In this document: piece by piece, positions 1 through 5,574 of the stretch
Layout: each line of letters starts with the position of its first letter
Numbering within the stretch: position 1 is the first letter of the stretch
Source of the DNA: an uncultured Lachnospiraceae bacterium
GTDB taxonomy: Bacteria > Bacillota > Clostridia > Lachnospirales > Lachnospiraceae
Assembly (NCBI GenBank): GCA_902782815.1
Contig: CACZOS010000377.1
Coordinates: 1-10,235 of the forward strand
Reading direction: 5' to 3'
DNA: 10,235 nt
The notes under the pieces: generated by a model
Database searches by the model: none
Told to the model about the DNA's origin: nothing
What the model saw: only the letters and a program-made list of their open reading frames with translations
Translations under genes and position numbers: made by a program

Positions 1-87
1 ATGGCTATGGATCAGGGTCTTACTTTCGCTATCCGTGAAGGTGGACGTACAGTTGGATCAGGCCGTGTTGCTTCCATCATCGAGTAA
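1..87 (+). CDS. tuf: Elongation factor Tu, C-terminal end (5' truncated by window)
   Basis: The first 87 bases read in frame 1 as 28 residues ending in TAA. They include FAIREGGRTVGSG and finish with IIE, which is the characteristic last strand of EF-Tu domain 3. EF-Tu is the GTPase that delivers aminoacyl-tRNA to the ribosome in the cytoplasm. The visible ATG at base 1 is an internal methionine, not the start, because the family is about 395 residues long and the G domain must lie upstream of the window. A strong terminator follows, so tuf is the last gene of its transcript. In Firmicutes tuf usually follows fusA and the rps genes, but that context is not visible here. Recognition of this tail is secure. 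Confidence 0.95.
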   Translation: MAMDQGLTFAIREGGRTVGSGRVASIIE

Positions 88-117
88 GTACACGAAAGCC
101 TTGAGCTAAGCGCCAAA

Positions 118-176
118 TATGCATAAAAATAACAGCCCTTCATGCTTGCATGAAAAGGGCTGTTTTTTTATGCATA
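118..176 (+). terminator. Rho-independent terminator after tuf
   Basis: The core stem is AACAGCCCTT (131-140) with AAGGGCTGTT (155-164), topped by CATG/CATG (141-144 with 149-152) around a 4-base loop with a 2-base bulge. It is followed by a run of seven T (163-169). The A-rich 5' flank and T-run extend the pairing out to matching TATGCATA octamers at 118-125 and 169-176, so the whole element is one nearly uninterrupted hairpin. It lies 30 bases after the tuf stop. The A-tract on the other side would also allow termination on the minus strand, although no minus-strand gene reads into it. Confidence 0.93.
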
Positions 177-179
177 TAA

Positions 180-198
180 GGGCATTCAGCGAATGCCC
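180..198. other. Short perfect hairpin downstream of tuf terminator
   Basis: GGGCATTC (180-187) and GAATGCCC (191-198) form a perfect 8-base-pair stem with a 3-base AGC loop. No T-run follows on the plus strand, so it is not a standard terminator. It sits in the otherwise gene-free 88-358 gap, between the tuf terminator and the nitroreductase gene. It could be an operator-like dyad or an RNA processing element; its function is unknown. Confidence 0.4.
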
Positions 199-283
199 GT
201 GATCGAGGAAATGCGCAGCATTACCGAGATGGCGCTTAAAGATTCATTATCTTTTGACAAATCCATCCTGAGATGGCAGTATG

Positions 284-313
284 TTGATAGGACATTCATT
301 TGATCCGTTAAAT
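284..313 (+). promoter_or_regulatory. Candidate sigma-A promoter for the nitroreductase gene
   Basis: TTGATA (284-289) is followed after 18 bases by TTAAAT (308-313), matching the -35 consensus at 5/6 and the -10 at 4/6. It lies about 45 bases before the ATG at 359. A better -35 (TTGACA, 254-259) lies upstream but has only poor -10 candidates at usable spacing. Since tuf is terminated, the gene needs its own promoter in the 177-340 interval, but the exact site is uncertain. Confidence 0.35.
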
Positions 314-358
314 CAGGCGGAAGTTTAAATACCTTACAACATAGGAGGGAAAAGAAAT

Positions 359-931
359 ATGTTAATTGATCTTGTGAGAAAAAACAGGAGCTACAGAGGA
401 TATGATCACTGCAGGAAGATTTCGGAAGAAGAGCTGCTGACTATGGTGGAGGCAGCCCGCCTGTGTCCCTCCAGTGTAAATGCGCAGCCTTTGAAATTTC
501 ATCTTGTCTATGAGGAAGAGAAGGTGGCAGCTCTCCAGGCAGAGACCAAATGGGCCAGGGGCCTCCCCCAGATGACCCTTCCCCACCCGGGAAAGGAACC
601 CACTGCCTTTATCGTCATCTGTCAGGACACGGATATTGACTCCAACCTGTCCCGTTACCACAGAGACGTGGGAATCGTGGCCCAGACCATCCTTCTGCAG
701 GCTACGGAGATGGAACTGGGGGGCTGTATGATCGGAAATTTTAATGCTGAATCGGTGCACGGTACCTGCGGATTTAAAGAGAACATCCGCCCCATGCTGA
801 TCGTTGCCCTGGGAAAGCCTGATGAAAATATCATCCTGACCAGGGTGACGGATGGAAAGACCGGCTACTATCGCGATAAAGAAGATAACCATTATGTACC
901 CAAGAGGGACCTGAAGGATCTGATCTGTTAA
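359..931 (+). CDS. Nitroreductase-family flavoprotein
   Basis: This 190-residue protein has the compact nitroreductase fold signature. It opens with RSYRGY near residues 10-15, the RSxRxF-type FMN-contacting motif. PSSVNAQP follows at 37-44, then an FMN/dimer helix DVGIVAQTILLQATEMELGG (103-122), and IVALGKPDE (148-156) near the C-terminus. Such enzymes bind FMN and reduce nitro compounds, quinones or related substrates with NAD(P)H in the cytoplasm; the substrate cannot be told from sequence. The start is supported by AGGAGG at 343-348, ten bases before ATG. The length is typical of short anaerobe members of the family. It is monocistronic: the tuf terminator lies upstream and a convergent hairpin downstream. 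The family call is secure, but a specific gene name is not justified. Confidence 0.9.
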   Translation: MLIDLVRKNRSYRGYDHCRKISEEELLTMVEAARLCPSSVNAQPLKFHLVYEEEKVAALQAETKWARGLPQMTLPHPGKEPTAFIVICQDTDIDSNLSRYHRDVGIVAQTILLQATEMELGGCMIGNFNAESVHGTCGFKENIRPMLIVALGKPDENIILTRVTDGKTGYYRDKEDNHYVPKRDLKDLIC

Positions 932-961
932 GATGATCAGATAAAATGCAATAAAAATGAG

Positions 962-1029
962 AAAAACCTCCATCTCTGTTTGAAAGTGATCATATTAATA
1001 CAATGATCGCATCACAGTAATGGAGGTTT
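962..1029. terminator. Bidirectional terminator between convergent genes
   Basis: The outer arm AAACCTCCAT (964-973) pairs perfectly with ATGGAGGTTT (1020-1029). Inside it, CTGT (976-979) pairs with ACAG (1014-1017), and GTGATCAT (986-993) pairs with ATGATCGC (1003-1010) with one G-U pair. The plus strand ends in a short T-rich stretch (TTTATTTC). The minus strand ends in GGTTTTTCTCATTTTT, the stronger U-tract. It sits exactly between the nitroreductase stop (931) and the MgtC-family stop (1036), where both transcripts need to end. Confidence 0.75.
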
Positions 1030-1035
1030 ATTTCA

Positions 1036-1746
1036 TCATATACCCAGTTCATATACATCCGGATGCTGTTCAAGGAAGCTGATCACATCTTCATGTCTGA
1101 AAGGGTAGTGGGAACGGACAGACATGACAATCTCAACCTGCCCGTTTTCTCTTTTTATTCTGGTACTGTCGACGGTACTTTTTTTCTCCAGGAGAAGCTC
1201 ATCCAGAGCCTTGTGGAGTTCAGGCAGATCTTTCATCCTCACCAGCAGATCGGTGTCATAGGGAGGCGAATTTCCAGCCGGATGTCTGTGCAGGATAAAC
1301 TGAAGAAAAAGAATGATCAATGTTGCGGAAAACCCTACGATGTAAAGGCCGGATCCGATGGAAAGCCCCACCGCCGCCGTGGCCCAGATTCCGGCCGCTG
1401 TGGTCAGCCCTTTTACACCGCCGGACCTGCCTTGCTTGAAAATAATTCCCGCGCCGAGAAATGAGATGCCGCTGACCACCTGGGCAGCGATCCTGGCATT
1501 GTCCGTCTTGTTCAGATCAAGCATAGTCACATCCATAAAGGCATACTTGGACAGGAGCATAAACAGAGCAGCGCTGAGACTTACGATACAGTGGGTACGT
1601 ATGCCTGCTTCCTTTGAACGTATGCTTCTTTCCAGACCGATCAGGCCTCCTAAACAGGTGGCGATGATCATTCTGATCACGAATTCCATGTTGTCATAGA
1701 GGGTCAGATATTCCTGTGGCTGAAACCGTGTCAGTTCTCTAAGCAT
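1036..1746 (-). CDS. MgtC/SapB-family inner-membrane protein
   Basis: This 236-residue protein matches the MgtC/SapB family. It has an N-terminal LGGLIGLERS block (32-41) and GIRTHCIVSLSAALFM (48-63). The conserved RIAAQVVSGISFLGAGIIF (85-103) and VKGLTTAAGIWATAAVGLSIG (111-131) follow. About five hydrophobic segments span roughly 22-38, 50-69, 86-104, 113-131 and 133-152. A soluble tail (about 163-236) of alternating strand and helix character resembles the ACT-like C-terminal domain of longer MgtC proteins. The family is linked to magnesium-limited growth and inhibition of F-type ATPase in some pathogens; in gut Clostridia its role is not established, so I give no symbol. AAAGGA (1756-1761 on the minus strand) lies nine bases before the chosen ATG. 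The start is only 16 bases after the pncB stop, so the two are probably co-transcribed. Confidence 0.9.
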   Translation of the reverse strand: MLRELTRFQPQEYLTLYDNMEFVIRMIIATCLGGLIGLERSIRSKEAGIRTHCIVSLSAALFMLLSKYAFMDVTMLDLNKTDNARIAAQVVSGISFLGAGIIFKQGRSGGVKGLTTAAGIWATAAVGLSIGSGLYIVGFSATLIILFLQFILHRHPAGNSPPYDTDLLVRMKDLPELHKALDELLLEKKSTVDSTRIKRENGQVEIVMSVRSHYPFRHEDVISFLEQHPDVYELGI

Positions 1747-1762
1747 TTTATCCTATCCTTTA

Positions 1763-2986
1763 TTAAACTCTGAGGGAATTATTTCCTGTGTAGTTTTCCA
1801 TCCTCCAGTTGATACATCTCTTGAGATAATGGACATAAGCGGGATTCTTGCACATGCCTTTTCCCTCCGTATCGGAGATCTTGGCCACATCCATACCATT
1901 GCAGGCGGTGGTTTTCATCACGATATTCAGGGCGGGAACCTTGGTGTCGTTGGAAATGTAGGTTCCGATACCGAAAGCAACCTTGGCCCGTCCGTTGAAA
2001 TGCTTTCTGATCTGATCTGCCTTCTCAAAATTCAGACTGTCACTGAAGAGAAGGGTTTTTGTAGAAGGATCGATCTCCAGGTATTTGTAATGATCGATCA
2101 TCTTTTCGCCCCACTCATAGGGATCGCCGCTGTCATGACGGACACCGCTGAAAAGGGTGGCATAGGTGAGCTGGAAGTCTTGCAGGAAACAGTCTGTGGT
2201 GATGGCATCAGTGAGGGCTGTTCCGTTCAAAACACCGTATTCCTTTACCCATGCATCGAGGGCATACCAGTTGGAATAGGCCGGATTATGTTTATGATTT
2301 CCCTGGCCGACACACATGAGCCATTCATGAGCCATTGTTCCTATGGGTTTTATCCCGTATTTCTTAGCCAGATATACGTTGGAGGTACCCACAAAGGTGG
2401 AGTCGGGATAGCTGTGGTCCTTAAGTGTCTTCACAGCCAGTTCCTGGGCTTCGCCGGAGAGTCTCCGCCTCAGACCGAATTCGGAGAAACTGCCGATATT
2501 GTATTCCCCGGTGGTGATCTTTTCTACCTTGGCCTCCAGTCTTTCCCTGAAGCTTTCCATGAGTTCATCATAATCATATGCCATACGGAAATAGACCTCA
2601 TTGACGATGGCCAGGGTCGGGATTTCATACATGGAAGTATTCAGCCAGGTTCCTCTAGTCTCGATGGTCAGTCCGCTGGGTGAGTCGGTATCAAAGGTGA
2701 AATCCGCATACCTGGGTTCCCACAGCCTCAGAAAATCACAGTAAGAACCTTTGATCCATTTGATCCGGTCGAGGTATTCCAGTTCTTCCTCCGTGAACCG
2801 CAGATCACAGTAAAGTCTGATCTGTCGTTTGATCTCCTCCACCATCTCAGGAGTAAAATGAACATCCTCGTTCCTGCATTTGAAGGTCCAGGTGGTCTTA
2901 TAATCGCTGAACTGATGATAGATTGCCTGTCCCATGGAGAATTTATAAGCATCGGTTTCCAGTAAACTGTTGATAATCTGTTTCAT
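1763..2986 (-). CDS. pncB: Nicotinate phosphoribosyltransferase
   Basis: PncB converts nicotinate and PRPP to nicotinate mononucleotide, coupled to ATP hydrolysis, in the Preiss-Handler NAD salvage pathway in the cytoplasm. The 407-residue length matches E. coli-type enzymes (about 400). Visible landmarks are the N-terminal LLETDAYKFSMGQA (8-21), FSEFGLRRR (167-175), and GTSNVYLAKKYGIKPIGTMAHEW (200-222). The last carries His220, equivalent to the autophosphorylated histidine of the Salmonella enzyme. GVRHDSGDP (281-289) and FGIGTYISND (338-347) form the phosphoribosyl-binding part. The ATG at 2986 gives the expected family N-terminus; the ribosome binding site is only a purine-rich AGAAGAGAAAG stretch. 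It has a clear extended -10 promoter and leads a two-gene unit with the MgtC-family gene. I see no recognisable riboswitch in its short leader. Confidence 0.96.
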   Translation of the reverse strand: MKQIINSLLETDAYKFSMGQAIYHQFSDYKTTWTFKCRNEDVHFTPEMVEEIKRQIRLYCDLRFTEEELEYLDRIKWIKGSYCDFLRLWEPRYADFTFDTDSPSGLTIETRGTWLNTSMYEIPTLAIVNEVYFRMAYDYDELMESFRERLEAKVEKITTGEYNIGSFSEFGLRRRLSGEAQELAVKTLKDHSYPDSTFVGTSNVYLAKKYGIKPIGTMAHEWLMCVGQGNHKHNPAYSNWYALDAWVKEYGVLNGTALTDAITTDCFLQDFQLTYATLFSGVRHDSGDPYEWGEKMIDHYKYLEIDPSTKTLLFSDSLNFEKADQIRKHFNGRAKVAFGIGTYISNDTKVPALNIVMKTTACNGMDVAKISDTEGKGMCKNPAYVHYLKRCINWRMENYTGNNSLRV

Positions 2987-3026
2987 GGTCTTTCTCTTCT
3001 TTCTTATGGAAAATTTTTGTAACCAT

Positions 3027-3055
3027 ATTATAGCATTATTTTATCGTCCTTTCAT
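3027..3055 (-). promoter_or_regulatory. Extended -10 promoter for pncB
   Basis: On the minus strand a perfect TATAAT (3032-3027) is preceded by TGC (3035-3033), giving an extended -10 element, TGnTATAAT. ATGAAA (3055-3050) lies at a 17-base spacing and matches the -35 consensus at 4/6. A long T-run on the plus strand (A-tract on this strand) just upstream could act as an UP element. Transcription would start near 3020, leaving a leader of about 35 bases before the pncB ATG. Confidence 0.75.
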
Positions 3056-3086
3056 TTTTTTTTTACGATTTTACATAAAAATGCGA

Positions 3087-3092
3087 TATAAT
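3087..3092 (+). promoter_or_regulatory. -10 element for the DUF937 operon
   Basis: A perfect TATAAT lies at 3087-3092, in an AT-rich stretch diverging from the pncB promoter. I cannot see a good -35 at 16-18 bases upstream (the best is TTACGA, about 3/6), so it may depend on an activator or on the flanking T-rich DNA. Predicted transcription from about 3099 gives a leader of about 57 bases before the ATG at 3156. Confidence 0.55.
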
Positions 3093-3120
3093 AAAATTAC
3101 CGGTAGAATTAATCTTGTTT

Positions 3121-3137
3121 TGACCCTTCGGGGGTCA
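3121..3137 (+). other. 5' UTR stem-loop with UUCG-type loop ahead of DUF937 gene
   Basis: TGACCC (3121-3126) pairs with GGGTCA (3132-3137) around TTCGG. An alternative register closes the loop as C(UUCG)G, an unusually stable tetraloop. The hairpin ends four bases before the AAAAGGAGA ribosome binding site (3142-3150). It has no T-run, so it is not a terminator. It could protect the mRNA 5' region or affect translation; this is inference. Confidence 0.5.
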
Positions 3138-3155
3138 GGAGAAAAGGAGACTGCT

Positions 3156-3722
3156 ATGAGTTTATTAAATATGATCTTAGGTTCCATGACATCACAGACT
3201 TCCGTTGATTCACTGGCAGGGAAAACCGGCCTTGACAAGAAGAAGATCGCTTCACTGCTGGCCATCGCACTGCCGCTTCTGATGAAGTCCATGACTCAGA
3301 ATGCTTCTTCCCAGCAGGGGGCTTCATCCCTTCTCGGAGCACTTGCCCAGCATACCAACCCCAACAGAAAATCCACGGCCCAGCAGATCAGTGAGGCTGA
3401 TGCCGGAGACGGGGCGAAGATCGTTAATCATATCCTGGGAAAAGATACGGATAAGATCATCGGTCAGATGGCCGGACAGACGGATCTTACCCCTGATCAG
3501 GTGAGCACGGTTCTGGCCCAGATGGCTCCTGCCATGATGAGCGGGGTAAGTGAGGCAACAGATCAGGCAAAGAAGGAAAAGGCCAAAGCGTCTTCTTCCG
3601 GTATTGATCTGAGCGATGGTTTTGACATGAAAGATGTGATGGGTATTATCGGCGCGACCTCCAAAGGAAAAGGAAAGGGAGGCAGCGATCTTCTGAGCAT
3701 GCTGCTCAAGGCATCAAAATAA
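3156..3722 (+). CDS. DUF937-domain protein
   Basis: The 188-residue protein resembles DUF937 bacterial proteins (YidB-like, function unknown). It has a first helical segment with GLDKKKIASLLAIALPLLMKSM, then a Gln/Ser/Ala-rich linker. The repeat-like block KIVNHILGKDTDKIIGQMAGQ...LTPDQVSTVLAQMAPAMMSGV follows, and the tail is Lys/Ser/Gly-rich (KGKGKGGSDLLSMLLKAS). There is no signal peptide; it looks cytosolic, helical and low in complexity at the tail. I chose ATG 3156 because AAGGAG sits 6 bases upstream. The open frame extends back to an ATG at 2970, but that would overlap pncB and both promoters and encodes an implausible Phe-rich segment. Only 19 bases separate it from the next gene, so the two are likely co-transcribed. 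What DUF937 proteins do is unknown. Confidence 0.85.
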   Translation: MSLLNMILGSMTSQTSVDSLAGKTGLDKKKIASLLAIALPLLMKSMTQNASSQQGASSLLGALAQHTNPNRKSTAQQISEADAGDGAKIVNHILGKDTDKIIGQMAGQTDLTPDQVSTVLAQMAPAMMSGVSEATDQAKKEKAKASSSGIDLSDGFDMKDVMGIIGATSKGKGKGGSDLLSMLLKASK

Positions 3723-3741
3723 AGCAGTTGGAGAATCACTG

Positions 3742-4839
3742 ATGAAAGAGCGAAAGATAAACCGGAGGATGCTGCTGATACTCTGTATCTTCTTCTGCCT
3801 GTCAGGCGGAAAAACCAGGGTGTACGCGGCTTTTCCCTCAGACCTTGCAAAAAAACAGATGACGGCGGATGCCCTGGCCCAGGATGTGTCCGTTTATTCC
3901 GACCCGGATCTGACACAGAAAAATATGGAGGTCAGCGGAGGCAGGTTTACTTTTACCGCAAGGGACATTTCCCATGACGGGAGAGCGCTCTTCGGCAGTT
4001 ATACGATCGGTGGAGAAGAGAGGGAGGGCTGGGTCCCTTCCTCTGTTTTTTTGTGGGATGAGTCCTTTACTCATGTCTATGCAACAGTACGTGATTCCAT
4101 GACCATCTATTCCTCACCTGACTTGTCGGATAAAAAGGCCTCCATTAAAAAATATTCCGGGATCATTGCCCTGGGAAAGACCGACAGCGCGGTCCAGGTG
4201 GTCTATGAGACGAAAAAAGAATATGGGATAGGATGGCTTTCCCTGGAAGAATACGACAATAAGCTGGTTTATGACGGCAGAGACAAGCAGCTTCTGGCAG
4301 ATGGGACATATTCTTTTACCACCTCGGATAATATCGCTGATACGACAGTGGCAGACGGATCCTCTGCCGGGCCGGTCAATAACGGTTCTTCTCTTCAATA
4401 CCGGCTGGAATATGCGGGAAAACAAAGTTACCGCATCCTTGATCCATCCAACGACCGCTATATGAAGATAAAGAAGGAGAACATAGGGGAAGAGGCTGAG
4501 GATAAGAAAAAACCGGACTGGATGGACGGTGGGATCATGCACGTGATAAAAATCCTTCTAAGCCCATCCTACCGGAAAAAAGTAAAGGCCTGGGATGATA
4601 AACAGGAGGCACTTGCCCGGGAGAAAGCTGTCTTGGAGGAGAAGATTGCTGCAGGAGAGGTTTATGAAGATAAAGATCAGGGAGTGAGGTATGCCGTCGG
4701 CTGGACAGACGAGGAAGAAGAGGCAGGCCGTTTTATCCTGAAAAGGCAAGGACAGTATTTCACCATCTCCCCGGAAGAAACAGGGCTTCTGTACGGAAGC
4801 GGGGTCAATAAAGAAGGAGACCTGGTTCCCAGACTTTAA
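3742..4839 (+). CDS. Secreted SH3-like repeat protein, N-terminal part of an interrupted C39-like peptidase
   Basis: The 365-residue product has a signal peptide: basic residues 1-9, a hydrophobic core at 10-21 and a likely cut after VYA (about 29). Two similar SH3-like segments follow. One (about 44-105) begins VSVYSDPDL and ends GWVPSSVFL; the other (about 112-170) begins MTIYSSPDL and ends GWLSLEEY. Residues about 185-245 have a faintly ricin-like look, and 276-306 form a charged Lys/Glu helix that may coil. No catalytic motif is present. A TGGAGA site (3729-3734) precedes the ATG. The frame closes with TAA at 4837-4839, and the following ATG is in the same frame and opens a peptidase domain. 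SH3-like modules joined to C39-like peptidases are a common Clostridia layout, so this is probably the front half of one exported enzyme. A stand-alone wall-binding protein is the alternative. Confidence 0.75.
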   Translation: MKERKINRRMLLILCIFFCLSGGKTRVYAAFPSDLAKKQMTADALAQDVSVYSDPDLTQKNMEVSGGRFTFTARDISHDGRALFGSYTIGGEEREGWVPSSVFLWDESFTHVYATVRDSMTIYSSPDLSDKKASIKKYSGIIALGKTDSAVQVVYETKKEYGIGWLSLEEYDNKLVYDGRDKQLLADGTYSFTTSDNIADTTVADGSSAGPVNNGSSLQYRLEYAGKQSYRILDPSNDRYMKIKKENIGEEAEDKKKPDWMDGGIMHVIKILLSPSYRKKVKAWDDKQEALAREKAVLEEKIAAGEVYEDKDQGVRYAVGWTDEEEEAGRFILKRQGQYFTISPEETGLLYGSGVNKEGDLVPRL

Positions 4840-5442
4840 ATGGAAAAAGGAGAGGAGGATGCCCCGGAAGAAGCTGAGCCCGATTATCTGTGGAGGATCA
4901 GAGCGGAGGCTTCCCAGGTGGATCCGGATAATCCCATGGTGTTTACCCAGTATGATCCGGAATGGTGTGGCAAAGCCTACGGAAGTGAGGGAAGCATGGG
5001 AACAGCCGGATGCGGGATCCTTGCCACCGTCAATGCGGTATATGCCCTGACCGGCCAGTATATGAATGTCATGGAGCTGGCGGATTATGCAGTGGAAACC
5101 GGCCTTCGCATCGTGGGAAGCGGGACGGATGACGGGATTTTTTCCGCGGCAGCCGACCAATTCGGTGGAATCTACGGTTTTGAATATGATGGAAAAAGCG
5201 GGAGTATAGATACCTTAAAGAAGAAGCTGGATCAGGGGGATGTTGCCATGGCCCATGTGATCGGCCATTATGTGGCCATCACATCCTACGATCAGAAAAA
5301 AGACAAATACCTGCTTCTGGATTCCAATTACCTTCCAAAGAGGGAGACCACGCCCTTCGGTGACTGGGTTTCACCCTCCAGGCTGACGGACGGTTACCTC
5401 TACGGACAGATGTATTTTTTCTATAAGATCCGGAAAGACTGA
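4840..5442 (+). CDS. C39-like (papain-fold) cysteine peptidase domain, lacks own signal peptide
   Basis: The 200-residue product carries the C39-like peptidase layout. Gln37 in VFTQYDPEW is the oxyanion-hole glutamine, Cys58 in GTAGCGILATVNAVYALTG is the nucleophile, His143 is in IGHYVAIT, and Asp161 is in LLLDSNY. All expected catalytic positions are intact, so this half is not decayed. The N-terminus is acidic (MEKGEEDAPEEAEPD) and has no export signal. The nearest ribosome binding site-like AAGGAGA (4814-4820) ends 19 bases before this ATG, too far for normal initiation. The ATG directly abuts the TAA of the preceding frame and shares its phase. Read together, the two parts make a 565-residue exported peptidase interrupted by one stop. 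Possible substrates (peptidoglycan peptides or proteins) are not determinable. A separate, translationally coupled cytosolic enzyme is less likely. Confidence 0.75.
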   Translation: MEKGEEDAPEEAEPDYLWRIRAEASQVDPDNPMVFTQYDPEWCGKAYGSEGSMGTAGCGILATVNAVYALTGQYMNVMELADYAVETGLRIVGSGTDDGIFSAAADQFGGIYGFEYDGKSGSIDTLKKKLDQGDVAMAHVIGHYVAITSYDQKKDKYLLLDSNYLPKRETTPFGDWVSPSRLTDGYLYGQMYFFYKIRKD

Positions 5443-5496
5443 GGATTTCATCTGCTGACCGGCAGGATATTTCCAATGGACAGTCAGGGATCTGAA

Positions 5497-5530
5497 TTGT
5501 ATCCTTCAATAATAGTATGCTATTATGAAG
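5497..5530 (+). promoter_or_regulatory. Promoter with overlapping inverted repeat upstream of the ligase gene
   Basis: TTGTAT (5497-5502) is followed after 18 bases by TATTAT (5521-5526), itself preceded by TGC (5518-5520), giving an extended -10 promoter. A dyad overlaps it: CTTC-A-ATAATAG (5504-5515) pairs with CTATTAT-GAAG (5520-5530) around a TATG centre, with one bulged A. Such placement between -35 and -10 is typical of a repressor operator, but no T-run follows, so it is not a terminator. An alternative -10 (TATAAC, 5543-5548) lacks a -35. The whole gap 5443-5574 contains no gene. Confidence 0.5.
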
Positions 5531-5574
5531 TGTCGATTTATGTATAACTGTCAGAAAGAAAGTGAACATTATCC

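Noticed and set aside
362..973. 203-residue minus-strand open frame antisense to the nitroreductase gene
   Set aside because: It lies entirely opposite a recognisable gene, shows no family motif, and probably results from codon bias in the sense gene.
1829..2683. 284-residue plus-strand open frame antisense to pncB
   Set aside because: It is the shadow of a well-conserved enzyme and its composition is not that of a known protein.
2970..3155. A 62-residue N-terminal extension of the DUF937 protein starting at ATG 2970
   Set aside because: It would overlap the start of pncB on the other strand, run through both promoters and the leader hairpin, lacks a ribosome binding site, and encodes a Phe/Ile-rich segment unlike the family. 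The ATG at 3156 has a well-spaced AAGGAG.
4836..4842. Programmed stop-codon readthrough at TAA between the SH3 and peptidase parts
   Set aside because: TAA followed by A is not a known leaky context and no downstream stimulatory structure is evident; I kept the interrupted-gene and coupled-start explanations instead.
4558..5160. 200-residue minus-strand open frame spanning the SH3/C39 junction
   Set aside because: It is antisense to two well-supported domains and has no recognisable motif or ribosome binding site.
5279..5569. 96-residue minus-strand ORF reaching into the gap before the ligase gene
   Set aside because: Most of it is antisense to the peptidase domain, it has no ribosome binding site that I can see, and it overlaps the predicted ligase promoter.
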